Shown: piece after piece, positions 50,650 through 59,157 of the stretch
Layout of the letters: every line of letters begins with the position of its first letter
How positions within the stretch are numbered: position 1 is the first letter of the stretch
Assembly (NCBI RefSeq): GCF_000015045.1
Contig: NC_008609.1
Location: 2,055,501 to 2,119,500, forward strand
Reading direction: 5' to 3'
Length of the DNA stretch: 64,000 nt
DNA from: Pelobacter propionicus DSM 2379
GTDB taxonomy: Bacteria > Desulfobacterota > Desulfuromonadia > Geobacterales > Pseudopelobacteraceae
Position numbers and translations under genes: made by a program
Notes under the pieces: model-generated
What the model was told of the DNA's origin: nothing
The model's input: only the letters and a program-made list of their open reading frames with translations
The model's database searches: none

Positions 50650-51963
50650 ATGAATAGCGAAACAGCGCGACTACAACGACTGGGACAGGGGCAGAGGATA
50701 GCCCTGATTGCCACCTTGCTGACCCTGCTTCTGGCCATCGTCAAGGGGATTGTCGGGCACTGGTTCGAATCGCCTTTGCTGGTTGCCGACGCCGTGCACA
50801 GCGCGGGCGACGTGGTCACCATAGCCGCCTCGGGTTTCGGCCTCTGGCTCGCCGCCAGAAAAAAATCCGAACAATTCCCCTATGGCCTGTACAAGGCCGA
50901 AACACTGGCCGGCCTGTTCATCGGAGTGGTCGTGCTTTGGGCGGGGATCGAGATGGCCCGTGAAGGGTACGACAAGTTTTTCCACGCCGGCACAGCCATC
51001 GATTTTCCACTCCTGCCGGTCCTGGCCAGTGCGCTATCCATTGGAGTCGACTATGTCCTGGCACGGAAGGAGAGAGAGGTCGGACTGGCCATAAACTCCC
51101 AGTCGCTTCAGATCAAGGCTAGCGACACCCTGCTGGACACCTACGTTTCCTGCGCGGTCCTGGTCGGCCTGATCCTGGCTTATCTGCGCATTCCCCATGT
51201 GGAGGGGTGCCTGATCCTGGTGATCTCCCTGCTGATCCTCAAACTGGGGGGAGAAACCGTCTGGGTCTGCCTGCTCTCGCTGCTCGACGCCAACCTGGAT
51301 CCCGACGTGCGGTCTCAGATTGTCGGCAGGATCGAGGAGATCAATGGGGTCATGGGCACGCCACAGGTCAGGGTGCGCCGTTCAGGGCCGTTCAGGATGG
51401 TGGAATGCACCATCGAGAGCAACCCGAACCTCCCGCTCTACCGTGCCCATGAACTGGCGGACAAGATCGAGGATGTCGTAACCGGCGAGTACCGGGATAT
51501 CGAGACGGTTTTCGTCCATGTCGAACCGTCGCGGGACAGAGCTATTACCGCCCTTATCCCGGTGGCGGAGATGAACGGTATCGACTCCAGAATCCACGCC
51601 CACTTCGGTCGGAGCCCCTATTTCGTCGTAATCAGTATTTCGGAGCATGATACTGAAATCATTGACTTCTATCTTAACGAGTTCCTCGGCGAGAAGATCC
51701 ATATCGGGGTGAAGATCATAAAAGCGCTGCTCCAATGCAAACTGGGCCTGCTCTTCACCCGCGGCATCGGAGAACTCTCCTTTTACATGCTCAAGGAGAA
51801 TTTCATCGATATCTATGCCGTTACGGAAGAGCTCACCGTGGGTGAAATTGTCCAGACCTACCGGGACGGCCGCCTTCCCCGACTGACGACGCCTACGCAC
51901 TCGCTGGAAGAATCGGAAACCGTAACAAATGAAACCGGAGAGACCATGAGAATACAACCATGA
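50650..51963 (+). CDS. CDF metal transporter fused to a NafY/NifX-like domain
   Basis: A 437-residue fusion. Residues 1-210 are a cation diffusion facilitator: six helices with ADAVHSAGDVVT (HxxxD metal site) and SDTLLDTYVSCAVLVG (DxxxD-type), then the cytosolic CDF domain (about 215-300, with VRVRRSGPFRMVECTIESN). Residues 305-415 form a dinitrogenase FeMo-cofactor-type domain (ALIPVAEMNGIDSRIHAHFG RSPYFVV, FTRGIGELSFYMLKENFIDI), with the HAHFGR motif of NafY-type proteins. A metal exporter joined to a metal-cluster domain suggests sensing or delivery of the exported metal. Start ATG 50650 follows GGTGC, a weak site. Confidence 0.9.
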   Translation: MNSETARLQRLGQGQRIALIATLLTLLLAIVKGIVGHWFESPLLVADAVHSAGDVVTIAASGFGLWLAARKKSEQFPYGLYKAETLAGLFIGVVVLWAGIEMAREGYDKFFHAGTAIDFPLLPVLASALSIGVDYVLARKEREVGLAINSQSLQIKASDTLLDTYVSCAVLVGLILAYLRIPHVEGCLILVISLLILKLGGETVWVCLLSLLDANLDPDVRSQIVGRIEEINGVMGTPQVRVRRSGPFRMVECTIESNPNLPLYRAHELADKIEDVVTGEYRDIETVFVHVEPSRDRAITALIPVAEMNGIDSRIHAHFGRSPYFVVISISEHDTEIIDFYLNEFLGEKIHIGVKIIKALLQCKLGLLFTRGIGELSFYMLKENFIDIYAVTEELTVGEIVQTYRDGRLPRLTTPTHSLEESETVTNETGETMRIQP

Positions 51964-52931
51964 AAGCTTTTGGGCCGGTACCATCGCGACGATTGGGGCG
52001 CAGCCTGGGCATCAATTCCATCCCACCCAAGGCATGCACCTACTCCTGTGTCTATTGCCAGGTGGGACGAACGTCCCATCTCCAAGTTGACCGCCGTCTG
52101 TTCTACCGGCCGGAAGAGATAGTCGAAGAGGTTGCGGCAAAGGTCGAACAAACGCGAGAAGCGGGCGACGTCATTGACTACCTGAGCTTTGTTCCCGATG
52201 GTGAGCCGACCCTGGACATCAATCTCGGCCGCACCATTGAACTTCTGAGACCGCTCGGTATCAGGATCGCGGTAATTACCAACGGCTCCCTTCTCTGGCG
52301 GGAAGATGTCAGGGAAGAACTGGGCAGTGCGGATCTAGTGTCGATCAAGCTGGATGCGGTGAGCGAGAGCATTTGGCGCGGCATCGACAGGCCCCACGGC
52401 TCCTTAAGCCTCGAAACCGTCATGGACGGAATACTCGGCTTTGCACGATCGTTCAGGGGAGAACTGATGACGGAGACGATGCTGGTGCAGGGATGCAACG
52501 ACCGTGACAGGGATATGGAACAGGTCGCGGATTTCGTGGCGTTGCTTGCGCCAAAAACAGCATACCTCGCCATCCCCATCAGGCCTCCTGCCGAGAGCGG
52601 GGTAAGGCCCCCTGACGAGGAGACAGTCAACCGTGCCTTTCAGATTTTCAGTCACCGTATCAGCCATGTTGAGTATCTGATCGGCTATGAGGGAGACAGC
52701 TTTTCCGGCAGCGGCAATCCGGAACAGGATTTGCTGGGCATCACCGCCGTCCACCCCATGAGGGCCGAGGCAGTGGAGAAGTTCCTGGGAGAAAGGGGAC
52801 AGGACCGCACCCTGCTGCAACGACTGCTGGCGGAAGGGATTCTGGTGGAGACGGAATACCGGGGCATGAGATTCTTCCTGCGCAGGTTAGGAGCGCATCA
52901 GGTCAGGCCAGAGCAAGAAGCTGCTCCCTGA
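51960..52931 (+). CDS. Radical SAM protein (wyosine-type/COG0731 family)
   Basis: A 323-residue radical SAM enzyme with the cluster triad in ACTYSCVYCQVG, the SAM-contact FVPDGEPTLDI and ITNGSLL segments. The family start FGPVPSRRLGRSLGI is diagnostic of COG0731-type proteins, related to TYW1. The C-terminal part (about 220-310) adds a small winged-helix-like domain (GITAVHPMRAEAVEKFLGE). Its start overlaps the CDF fusion stop (ATGA). In other anaerobes this family sits near NafY/MinD genes; substrate unknown. Confidence 0.88.
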   Translation: MKAFGPVPSRRLGRSLGINSIPPKACTYSCVYCQVGRTSHLQVDRRLFYRPEEIVEEVAAKVEQTREAGDVIDYLSFVPDGEPTLDINLGRTIELLRPLGIRIAVITNGSLLWREDVREELGSADLVSIKLDAVSESIWRGIDRPHGSLSLETVMDGILGFARSFRGELMTETMLVQGCNDRDRDMEQVADFVALLAPKTAYLAIPIRPPAESGVRPPDEETVNRAFQIFSHRISHVEYLIGYEGDSFSGSGNPEQDLLGITAVHPMRAEAVEKFLGERGQDRTLLQRLLAEGILVETEYRGMRFFLRRLGAHQVRPEQEAAP

Positions 52932-53041
52932 GGCACAGGTCGCTATATATCAAAAAACACTGCGCTCTTGACATCCACCATCAATGGGTGCTTTCTTGGC
53001 AATTTCGGCATTGAGCCACACCATTTCACAAGGAGTCGACC

Positions 53042-53776
53042 ATGAGAACACTCTGCTTTGCCCTGTCCCTGCTGCTGTTGCCCCTGTATGCCCATGCCGC
53101 CGATATCGCACTTGGCGCCGGCGTAGGTCTGAAGGATGTGTTGAACGAGCTGTGCGCGTCCTACACGGCCCGCAATCCGTCGGTCAAAATAACCAAGAGC
53201 TACGTGGCCTCGGGAGCACTGGCAAAACAGATGGACAGCGGCCTGAGCGTAGACATCGTACTGGTGGCCAACCAGCAGTGGATGGACTACCTCAAGGGTA
53301 AGAAACATGTGGAGAGAGCATCGATCACACCCTTTGCCTACAATAGTCTGGTCTTCGTCGGCACGAATCAGGGAGCTGTGCACGGCATGCACGATCTGGC
53401 CGGGCTGAACAGGATCGCCATCGGCAGTCCCAAGATCGTGCCGGCCGGCGACTATGCCCTGCACGCCATACGTAAGGCGGGCATGGAAAAGGCGCTGGAG
53501 AGTAAGCTGGTCATGGCGAGGGACGTGCGCGACTGCCTGATGTACGCGGAGCGGAACGAGGTTGACGGTGCGTTCGTCTATCGCAGCGACTCCCTGAAGT
53601 CCCACAACGCAAAGTTGCTCTTCAACGTCCCCCAGGATCTGTACCCCCGGGTCGTCTATCCCATGGCCATGACCGCCAGCGGCGCCAGGCAACCGGAAAC
53701 GGTGAGCTTCTACAAGTTCCTGCGTTCGACGGAGGCCACCAGGGTTCTCAGGAAGCACGGCTTCGAAATACAGTAA
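53042..53776 (+). CDS. modA: Periplasmic molybdate-binding protein
   Basis: A 244-residue binding protein with signal peptide (about 1-19, ending AHAAD). The body has GAGVGLKDVLNELCASYTAR, SYVASGALAKQMDSGLSVDI VLVANQQWMDYL, GSPKIVPAGDYALHAI and KFLRSTEATRVLRKHGFEI, all typical of ModA. It would supply Mo or W, but no modB or modC follows. CGCTATATATC at 52941-52951 resembles one half of a ModE box (weak). Start at 53042 after CAAGGAG. The adjacent DUF364 protein may be a partner. Confidence 0.92.
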   Translation: MRTLCFALSLLLLPLYAHAADIALGAGVGLKDVLNELCASYTARNPSVKITKSYVASGALAKQMDSGLSVDIVLVANQQWMDYLKGKKHVERASITPFAYNSLVFVGTNQGAVHGMHDLAGLNRIAIGSPKIVPAGDYALHAIRKAGMEKALESKLVMARDVRDCLMYAERNEVDGAFVYRSDSLKSHNAKLLFNVPQDLYPRVVYPMAMTASGARQPETVSFYKFLRSTEATRVLRKHGFEIQ

Positions 53777-53828
53777 GAGTCGGCGTCACAAACCGCACAC
53801 CCATCAGAGGAGAGGAAAGAAAACTGAC

Positions 53829-54572
53829 ATGGATATTCTGGACAGAGCACAAAAAGAGCTGAAACGCATCGTTGCCGAGCGCGGACTCGACCTGGCCGAA
53901 CGGATTGCGATCCGGTCACTGACACCCGACGAGGCCATCGGCACGGCTGACGAAACCTTCGTCATCAAGAAGGGCAAAGAGCGGGTCATCGAGGCGCGCT
54001 TCCGCGACAGCGCCGGCCAGGCCTTCACCGACGCACCGGGAAACTGGGAGGGAACCCTGGGGGAACTACTGGAACTGGATCTGACGGAGAACGGCTGGCG
54101 GGCTGTCTTTACCGCCGGCTTAAACGCCGTAACCAGTCATCTCGGCCTGGCCAGCGGCGTGATTCACTGCAGGGACGACGAGCCGACCAAATGCGGGGCC
54201 GAGATGCCGGAACTGCTGCGCCAGCGTTTCAAAGTCCGCCGCTACGGCATGATCGGGCTTCAACCGGCCATCCTGAAAGAGATGGTGGACGCCTACGGCA
54301 CCTCGGGCATGCGGATCATGGACCTGAACCCGGACAACATCGGTGAAAAACGGGAAGATCTGATCGTCATGGACGGGGAGAGGGATCTGTCCAAGCTGGT
54401 GGAGTGGTGCCAGGTCGGCTTGGTCACCGGTTCCAGCGTGGTCAACGGGACCATCAACGAGATACTGGAGCAGTTCCAGGCCGCCGAAAAACCGGTGATC
54501 TTCTTCGGCAACACCATTTCCGGGGTGGCGGCACTGCTGGGCCTGGAGCGGATCTGCCCCTACGGACACTGA
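53829..54572 (+). CDS. DUF364-type putative metal-chelation protein (copy 2)
   Basis: A 247-residue protein: NAVTSHLGLASGVIHCRDDEPTKCG, GMIGLQPAILKEMVDAYGTS, LVTGSSVVNGTINEILEQFQ and KPVIFFGNTISGVAALLGLE RICPYG match the DUF364 Rossmann-like domain with its conserved NGT motif. The two cysteines flanking the acidic CRDDEPTKC loop could bind metal. It follows modA by 50 bases, suggesting a role in molybdenum or metal handling. Homologous to the protein at 42124-42885 only in the C-terminal half. Confidence 0.78.
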   Translation: MDILDRAQKELKRIVAERGLDLAERIAIRSLTPDEAIGTADETFVIKKGKERVIEARFRDSAGQAFTDAPGNWEGTLGELLELDLTENGWRAVFTAGLNAVTSHLGLASGVIHCRDDEPTKCGAEMPELLRQRFKVRRYGMIGLQPAILKEMVDAYGTSGMRIMDLNPDNIGEKREDLIVMDGERDLSKLVEWCQVGLVTGSSVVNGTINEILEQFQAAEKPVIFFGNTISGVAALLGLERICPYGH

Positions 54573-54610
54573 AAACGTCCAGAGATCCATGATCCATGCG
54601 TCTCTGAAAG

Positions 54611-54640
54611 CGGTGCTGCCACCCAGAGGTGGCAGCACCG
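54611..54640. terminator. Convergent hairpin between the DUF364-type gene and rubrerythrin
   Basis: CGGTGCTGCCACC (54611-54623), loop CAGA, GGTGGCAGCACCG (54628-54640): 13 perfect pairs. Serves the convergent genes. Confidence 0.85.
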
Positions 54641-54648
54641 GTAGTGAT

Positions 54649-55224
54649 CTACCAGTTTTCACCCAGCAGTTCGAAGTGATCCCGGGGATGGATGCAGGCG
54701 GGGCAGAGTTCCGGGGCTACCGTGCCCGTGTGCAGGTAGCCGCAGTTGCGACAGCGCCAGGTTACCTCGATTTCGCGCTTGAACACGCGGCCGGCCTCGA
54801 TATTGGCCAGAAGATCGCGGTAGCGTTTTTCATGCTGCTTCTCGGCCACGGAGATGGCCCGCCAGGCCTGGGCGATTTCGTTGAACCCCTCCTGGGCGGC
54901 CACATCGGCGAAGCCGGGGTAGAGCTCGCTGTGCTCTTCATGCTCGCCGTTCGCTGCGGCCAGGAGGTTCTCAGTCGTCGTGCCGATCCTGCCGGCGGGG
55001 AAACAGGCGGTGATCTCCACATCGCCCCCCTCCATGAACTTAAAGAAACGCTTGGCATGCTCCTTCTCCTGGGAAGCGGTCTCCTCGAAGATATCGGCGA
55101 TCTGCACGTACCCTTCCTTGCGGGCCACGCTTGCGAAGTAGGTGTAGCGGTTGCGGGCCTGGCTCTCTCCGGCAAACGATTTTAGCAGGTTCTGTTCGGT
55201 CTTGGTTCCCTTGATACTCGGCAT
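54649..55224 (-). CDS. Rubrerythrin
   Basis: A 191-residue peroxide reductase. The diiron domain has LKSFAGESQARNRYTYFASV (ExxA), IFEETASQEKEHAKRFFKFM (EEx..ExxH), and AWRAISVAEKQHEKRY; the C-terminal rubredoxin domain has WRCRNCGYLHTG and CPACIHPRDHFELL. Both CxxC knuckles are intact. It is convergent with the DUF364-type gene and lies next to a PerR-type regulator, as is common in anaerobes. Confidence 0.96.
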   Translation of the reverse strand: MPSIKGTKTEQNLLKSFAGESQARNRYTYFASVARKEGYVQIADIFEETASQEKEHAKRFFKFMEGGDVEITACFPAGRIGTTTENLLAAANGEHEEHSELYPGFADVAAQEGFNEIAQAWRAISVAEKQHEKRYRDLLANIEAGRVFKREIEVTWRCRNCGYLHTGTVAPELCPACIHPRDHFELLGENW

Positions 55225-55316
55225 CTGGTGAGTCCTCCTCTATGGTTGTTTGGTGGTATGCCCCCTCTCGGGGGTAAGCCGCACTCAAGGCGGCAAACAA
55301 ATAGTCCATTCTACAA

Positions 55317-55766
55317 TCAGGTCGGTTGGGCGTCTCCTGCAAGACAGCGGGCGCAGACGCCGTACACGACCACGTTGACTCCGTCGAGCCTGCCCCACGA
55401 ATCCACCTCTCCCGGCAGCGGCGTCTCATCCAGCAGCGGCCAGTGGAAGTCCATGATTTCGTTGCAGCGCTTGCAGATGATATGATGGTGGCGCTGCCGG
55501 GTCGTGTCGAAACGCGCCTGACTCTCCACCGTCTCCAGGCGCTTGACCATGCCATGGGTGACCAGAGTCGTCAGGGTCCGGTAGACCGTATCCAGCGAGA
55601 GGGTCGGGATTCGCCCGCGCAGCCTGCGATACAGTTGTTCAGCTGTAGGATGATCCCTGGCCTCCATCAGCTCCCGGTAAATCTCAAGCCGCTGATGGGT
55701 AACACGCAAACCTGACTCGCGGAAAGTCTGGGTCAGGTGATCTATGCTGTTGGAGAGTGGTGTCAT
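55317..55766 (-). CDS. Fur-family regulator, PerR-like
   Basis: A 149-residue metalloregulator. The DNA-binding half is SGLRVTHQRLEIYRELMEAR DHPTAEQLYRRLRGRIPTLS LDTVYRTL; the metal half has RQRHHHIICKRCNEIMDFHW and VYGVCARCLAG, giving two CxxC zinc knuckles. Rubrerythrin is next downstream (92 bases), supporting a peroxide-response role over iron uptake. TTATTT-AGTAA-AAATAA just upstream is a candidate autoregulatory box. Confidence 0.88.
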   Translation of the reverse strand: MTPLSNSIDHLTQTFRESGLRVTHQRLEIYRELMEARDHPTAEQLYRRLRGRIPTLSLDTVYRTLTTLVTHGMVKRLETVESQARFDTTRQRHHHIICKRCNEIMDFHWPLLDETPLPGEVDSWGRLDGVNVVVYGVCARCLAGDAQPT

Positions 55767-55790
55767 GGCAGCCGCTTTTAGTAATTATTC

Positions 55791-55807
55791 TTATTTAGTA
55801 AAAATAA
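55791..55807 (-). promoter_or_regulatory. Candidate PerR/Fur box
   Basis: TTATTTAGTAAAAATAA has inverted arms TTATTT and AAATAA and lies 25 bases before the regulator start in an AT-rich promoter. Confidence 0.45.
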
Positions 55808-55966
55808 CAGATAAAGAATATTTGTCAAGCTGCCATTTTTGATCATCGCCGTGAAGCGTAAACAGTTCTCCTGTTCATTCTCGTTTCACCCTTCGTAGAA
55901 TCCGTGCTATAAGGCGGAGCAGGCTGGTAGCACTGACGCTGCCGCTGCAATCAGCCGGAGCGAGTC

Positions 55967-56923
55967 ATGAGGAAAATAGCTATAGTGCCAGCCCTGCTGC
56001 TGATCTCAGCCATGTTCGCAGTGGCGGAGTACAGTGGACAGGGTGAGATCATCTTTCCGGAAATCGCGGCACTTGCACTGGGCGCATGGATCATGGAAAG
56101 GCCTCCCTGGCAGGGCTCGGCTCTTCATTTCTGGATCTCTCCCACCCTGGCGGCCCTGACCGGAGTGCTGATCGTTCGCTTTTTTGACTACGCACCCTTT
56201 CCCATGATAACGGCGGCATTCTGTCTCGTGGTCCTGCAGCTGAAACTGCTGCGCTCCGGCGTGCTGCCATCGATCTCGGCCGCCATACTGGCCATCATCA
56301 CCCGTTGCGACAGCTGGCAGTACCCGCTCTCGGTGTGCGTTCTGACCGCTACGGTCAGCCTGGGACATCGTTATCTGAACAGCAACGCCCCGGTCGGGAA
56401 ACCGGCAACAGGAGCGGGGAAGGAGCCGGAGGAAAACGTATGGAGCCAGACGGAGTTTGCGCACTGGGGAAAACTGCTGGCCACCGTGATGCTCATGTCG
56501 ACCGTTGCAAGCGTTTCCGGACAGATGTTCGTGGTCGCCCCTCCCCTGATCGTGGCTTTCGTGGAGTTGTCCAAACCGGGGGGAAGGCTGCGTGACAGGT
56601 GGGGCGCCATCCTGGGACTGCTGGTTTTTGCGGCCTTCAGCGGCGTGTTCTGGTACGCCCTGTTGCATACGACCCTGGGCTGGCCGCTCTGGCTGAGCGC
56701 CTGCGTGGCGACGCTGACGGTCTTTTTTGCCTACAACCGGTTGCGCTTCCCCTTTCCTCCCGTCGTGGCCATCGCCCTGCTGCCAACGATCGTGCCTGCG
56801 GAGAGCCTCTGGTCCTACCCCTGGCAGGTGGCGGCGGGAAGCGCGGCATTCATCGCCATCAGCAGAGTCTGCTTCGGACAGTGCGAGCGAATACCGCTGA
56901 GTAAAACATCATCAACTGAGTAA
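55967..56923 (+). CDS. Integral membrane protein of unknown function
   Basis: A 318-residue protein with about eight to ten helices arranged in two halves around a hydrophilic loop (about 140-165). The N-terminal half includes MERPPWQGSALHFWISPTLA ALTG and the C-terminal RFPFPPVVAIALLPTIVPAE SLWSYPWQV, with FPPVVAIALLP resembling the HPP-family GPPVGASA-type pore motif only loosely. I do not recognise it firmly. It is a single gene upstream of trmO. Confidence 0.75.
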   Translation: MRKIAIVPALLLISAMFAVAEYSGQGEIIFPEIAALALGAWIMERPPWQGSALHFWISPTLAALTGVLIVRFFDYAPFPMITAAFCLVVLQLKLLRSGVLPSISAAILAIITRCDSWQYPLSVCVLTATVSLGHRYLNSNAPVGKPATGAGKEPEENVWSQTEFAHWGKLLATVMLMSTVASVSGQMFVVAPPLIVAFVELSKPGGRLRDRWGAILGLLVFAAFSGVFWYALLHTTLGWPLWLSACVATLTVFFAYNRLRFPFPPVVAIALLPTIVPAESLWSYPWQVAAGSAAFIAISRVCFGQCERIPLSKTSSTE

Positions 56924-56962
56924 ACTCAGGCAGTTCAACATACTGACTAACGGAGAGTTTTT

Positions 56963-57430
56963 ATGGAATTTCATGTCAAGGCAGTGGGAATCATTCACAG
57001 CGACCACGCAACAAAAGAGGAAGCGCCTATCCAGGGGATCTTCCGGCCGGAGGCCCTGGGAACCGTGGAGATCTTCCCCGAATTCAGCGAGGGTCTGAAG
57101 GATATCGAACTGTTCAGCCACCTGTTCCTCTTTTACCGCTTCGACCGGGCCGAGCCGGGCGAACTGGTACGCCACCCCTTCCTGGACGACGAGCCCCACG
57201 GCATCTTCGCCACCCGCCACCCCTGCCGCCCCAACTGCATCGGCATCACCGTGGTCAAACTGGTGGAGCGGCGCGGCAACCTGCTGACGGTGAGCGGCAT
57301 CGACGTGCTGAACGCTACGCCGCTGCTGGACATCAAGCCGTATGTCCCCCGCTTCGACTCCCACCCAGAGGCAACGGAGGGGTGGTTCAGCGGCAAGCAG
57401 GACCGTGCTAAACCGGCCAACAGTGAGTAG
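56963..57430 (+). CDS. trmO: tRNA m6t6A37 methyltransferase (TsaA/TrmO family)
   Basis: A 155-residue SAM-dependent enzyme predicted to methylate t6A37 of tRNAs. The UPF0066 motifs are PIQGIFRPEALGTVEIFPEF, DIELFSHLFLFYRFDRAEP, GIFATRHPCRPNCIGITVVK and DVLNATPLLDIKPYVPRFDS. It lacks the C-terminal domain of E. coli TrmO, as in many bacteria. The family name includes proteins placed in molybdopterin operons, and here moaE follows directly, so a cofactor-related role is also possible. Confidence 0.88.
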   Translation: MEFHVKAVGIIHSDHATKEEAPIQGIFRPEALGTVEIFPEFSEGLKDIELFSHLFLFYRFDRAEPGELVRHPFLDDEPHGIFATRHPCRPNCIGITVVKLVERRGNLLTVSGIDVLNATPLLDIKPYVPRFDSHPEATEGWFSGKQDRAKPANSE

Positions 57431-57496
57431 GTTGGTTCCGTGAAAAGAAGTACCGCCTTGGGTTACACGCACCATACGAGAGAGGAGAACATACCA

Positions 57497-57892
57497 GTGA
57501 TTAGCGCATACGCCACGCAGCAAACCTTCGACCACCTGGAACTCTACCGCGCCTTCCTGGAGCGGGAGACCGACGCAACCGGCACAGTGGTGCTGCACCA
57601 CGGCCGAGTCAAACGGCCGGGGAAACAGGTCGCCGACTTCAGCTCGGTGGAGCTGAAGTCACTCGTTGCCGATGTTAACGAACGCCTGGCAGCCATAGCC
57701 CGCCTGGCTGAGGAACAGTTTAATCTCAACCAGGTCCTGGTGGTGCACCGCCTGGGAACCATCCATGCCTGCGATTCGGTACTGCTGGCGATCGTGTCCG
57801 GCAAGACCCGCGACCGCTGCTTCCAGGCCTGTTCCTGGATCGTGGACGAGGTCAAAAAGGAGGAGTTCATCCAGCTGATCGAGATGGAGTGA
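57497..57892 (+). CDS. moaE: Molybdopterin synthase catalytic subunit
   Basis: A 131-residue MoaE that, with MoaD, inserts two sulfurs into precursor Z (cPMP). Recognised by GTVVLHHGRVKRPGKQVADF SSVELKS, HRLGTIHACDSVLLAIVSGK TRDRCFQACSWIVDEVKKEE F; the Lys pair near the end is the catalytic region. I place the start at GTG 57497, eight bases after AGAGGAG; the ATG at 57440 lies before any conserved sequence. It follows trmO at 66 bases. No moaD is in the window. Confidence 0.88.
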   Translation: MISAYATQQTFDHLELYRAFLERETDATGTVVLHHGRVKRPGKQVADFSSVELKSLVADVNERLAAIARLAEEQFNLNQVLVVHRLGTIHACDSVLLAIVSGKTRDRCFQACSWIVDEVKKEEFIQLIEME

Positions 57893-58032
57893 TCTGTAAA
57901 GCGGAAAAGCCCCTCTGAATTCTTCCCGGTTTGCGCCCGTTGTTATAGATCGTATACTCTTCACGAAAGCAGCCACCACACAATGGCCCCGACTCCGATT
58001 CCCCCTTTGGGCCGTGAAAGGTACGACCTGCC

Positions 58033-59151
58033 ATGCCCCTCCGTATTCGTTTCTTATACTCTCTTCTCGCACTGGGCTGCATCGCCCTGTTTCTGAGCGG
58101 GTGCGAACGGAAGCCGATCCGCATCGGGTTTGTGGGCGGCATGTCGGGGCGCGTGGCGGACCTTGGGGTCGGCGGCAGAAACGGCGCCCTGCTTGCCGTA
58201 GAGGAGAGAAACGCCCGTGGCGGCATCAACGGGCGGCCGGTTGAGCTGATCATCCGCGATGACGAGCAAAACGTGGAGACCGCCAGAAAGGTTACCCGCG
58301 AACTGACGGAGAGCAACGTGGAGGCGCTCATCGGCCCCATGACCAGCAGCGTGGCGCTGGCCATGGTTCCCATCGTCAATCAGGCGCGACTGGTCACGGT
58401 CAGCCCCACCGTGACCAGCACGCAACTCTCCGGGGCGGACGATTACTTCCTGCGCGTTCTCCCGGACACCTCCACCTACGCTCCCAAGAGCGCCCTTTTT
58501 CACCTGAAAAAGTCCGGCCTGCGCCGGGCCGCCATTGTGTACGACACGGGCAACAGCTCCTACACGACCAGCTGGCTGGCCGGTTTCAGGAAGAGCTTTG
58601 AGAACAGCGGCGGCAGCATCGTCGTCAGCAGATCATTCACCTCCGGTGAAAACATCGCCTTTTCTCCCATCGTGCGCGACCTGCTCCGCCACGACCCCGA
58701 TCTGGTGGTCCTGGTCTGCAACGCCGTCGATGCCGCCCTGCTCTGCCAGCAGATTCGCAAACTGGACCGCCGCGTCACCATCACTGTATCCGAGTGGGGC
58801 TCCACGGAGCGCTTCATCGAGCTGGGAGGCTCCGCCGTAGAGGGCGTGTACTTCGCGCAGTTCATCAACCACGGCGACGTGACGCCCCGCTACCGGAACT
58901 TCCTGGCTTCATACCGGACCCGTTTCGGGCAGGATCCCGGCTTCCCGGGGCTGGCCGGCTATGACGCGGCAAACGTCGTGCTGGACGCCCTGACCGCACG
59001 GAAGGGAGACGCTTCCCTTAAAGACACAATCGTCTCTGCCGGCAGCTATCAGGGGGTCCAGAGGAAGATCGTCCTGGATCGTTTTGGCGACGCCAGGAGC
59101 ACGACCTTCATCACCGTGGTTAAAGACGGTCGTTTCGTAACCCTCGAGTAA
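58033..59151 (+). CDS. Branched-chain-amino-acid-type periplasmic binding lipoprotein
   Basis: A 372-residue type I binding protein. The signal ends in the lipobox LSGC (about residue 24), then KPIRIGFVGGMSGRVADLGV GGRNG, LIGPMTSSVALAMVPIVNQA, and GFRKSFENSGGSIVVSRSFT. It resembles LivJ/urea-binding proteins. No ABC permease or ATPase gene follows; instead a histidine kinase starts seven bases downstream, so it may act as a periplasmic ligand-presenting partner of that kinase. Confidence 0.9.
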   Translation: MPLRIRFLYSLLALGCIALFLSGCERKPIRIGFVGGMSGRVADLGVGGRNGALLAVEERNARGGINGRPVELIIRDDEQNVETARKVTRELTESNVEALIGPMTSSVALAMVPIVNQARLVTVSPTVTSTQLSGADDYFLRVLPDTSTYAPKSALFHLKKSGLRRAAIVYDTGNSSYTTSWLAGFRKSFENSGGSIVVSRSFTSGENIAFSPIVRDLLRHDPDLVVLVCNAVDAALLCQQIRKLDRRVTITVSEWGSTERFIELGGSAVEGVYFAQFINHGDVTPRYRNFLASYRTRFGQDPGFPGLAGYDAANVVLDALTARKGDASLKDTIVSAGSYQGVQRKIVLDRFGDARSTTFITVVKDGRFVTLE

Positions 59152-59157
59152 TCAGCA

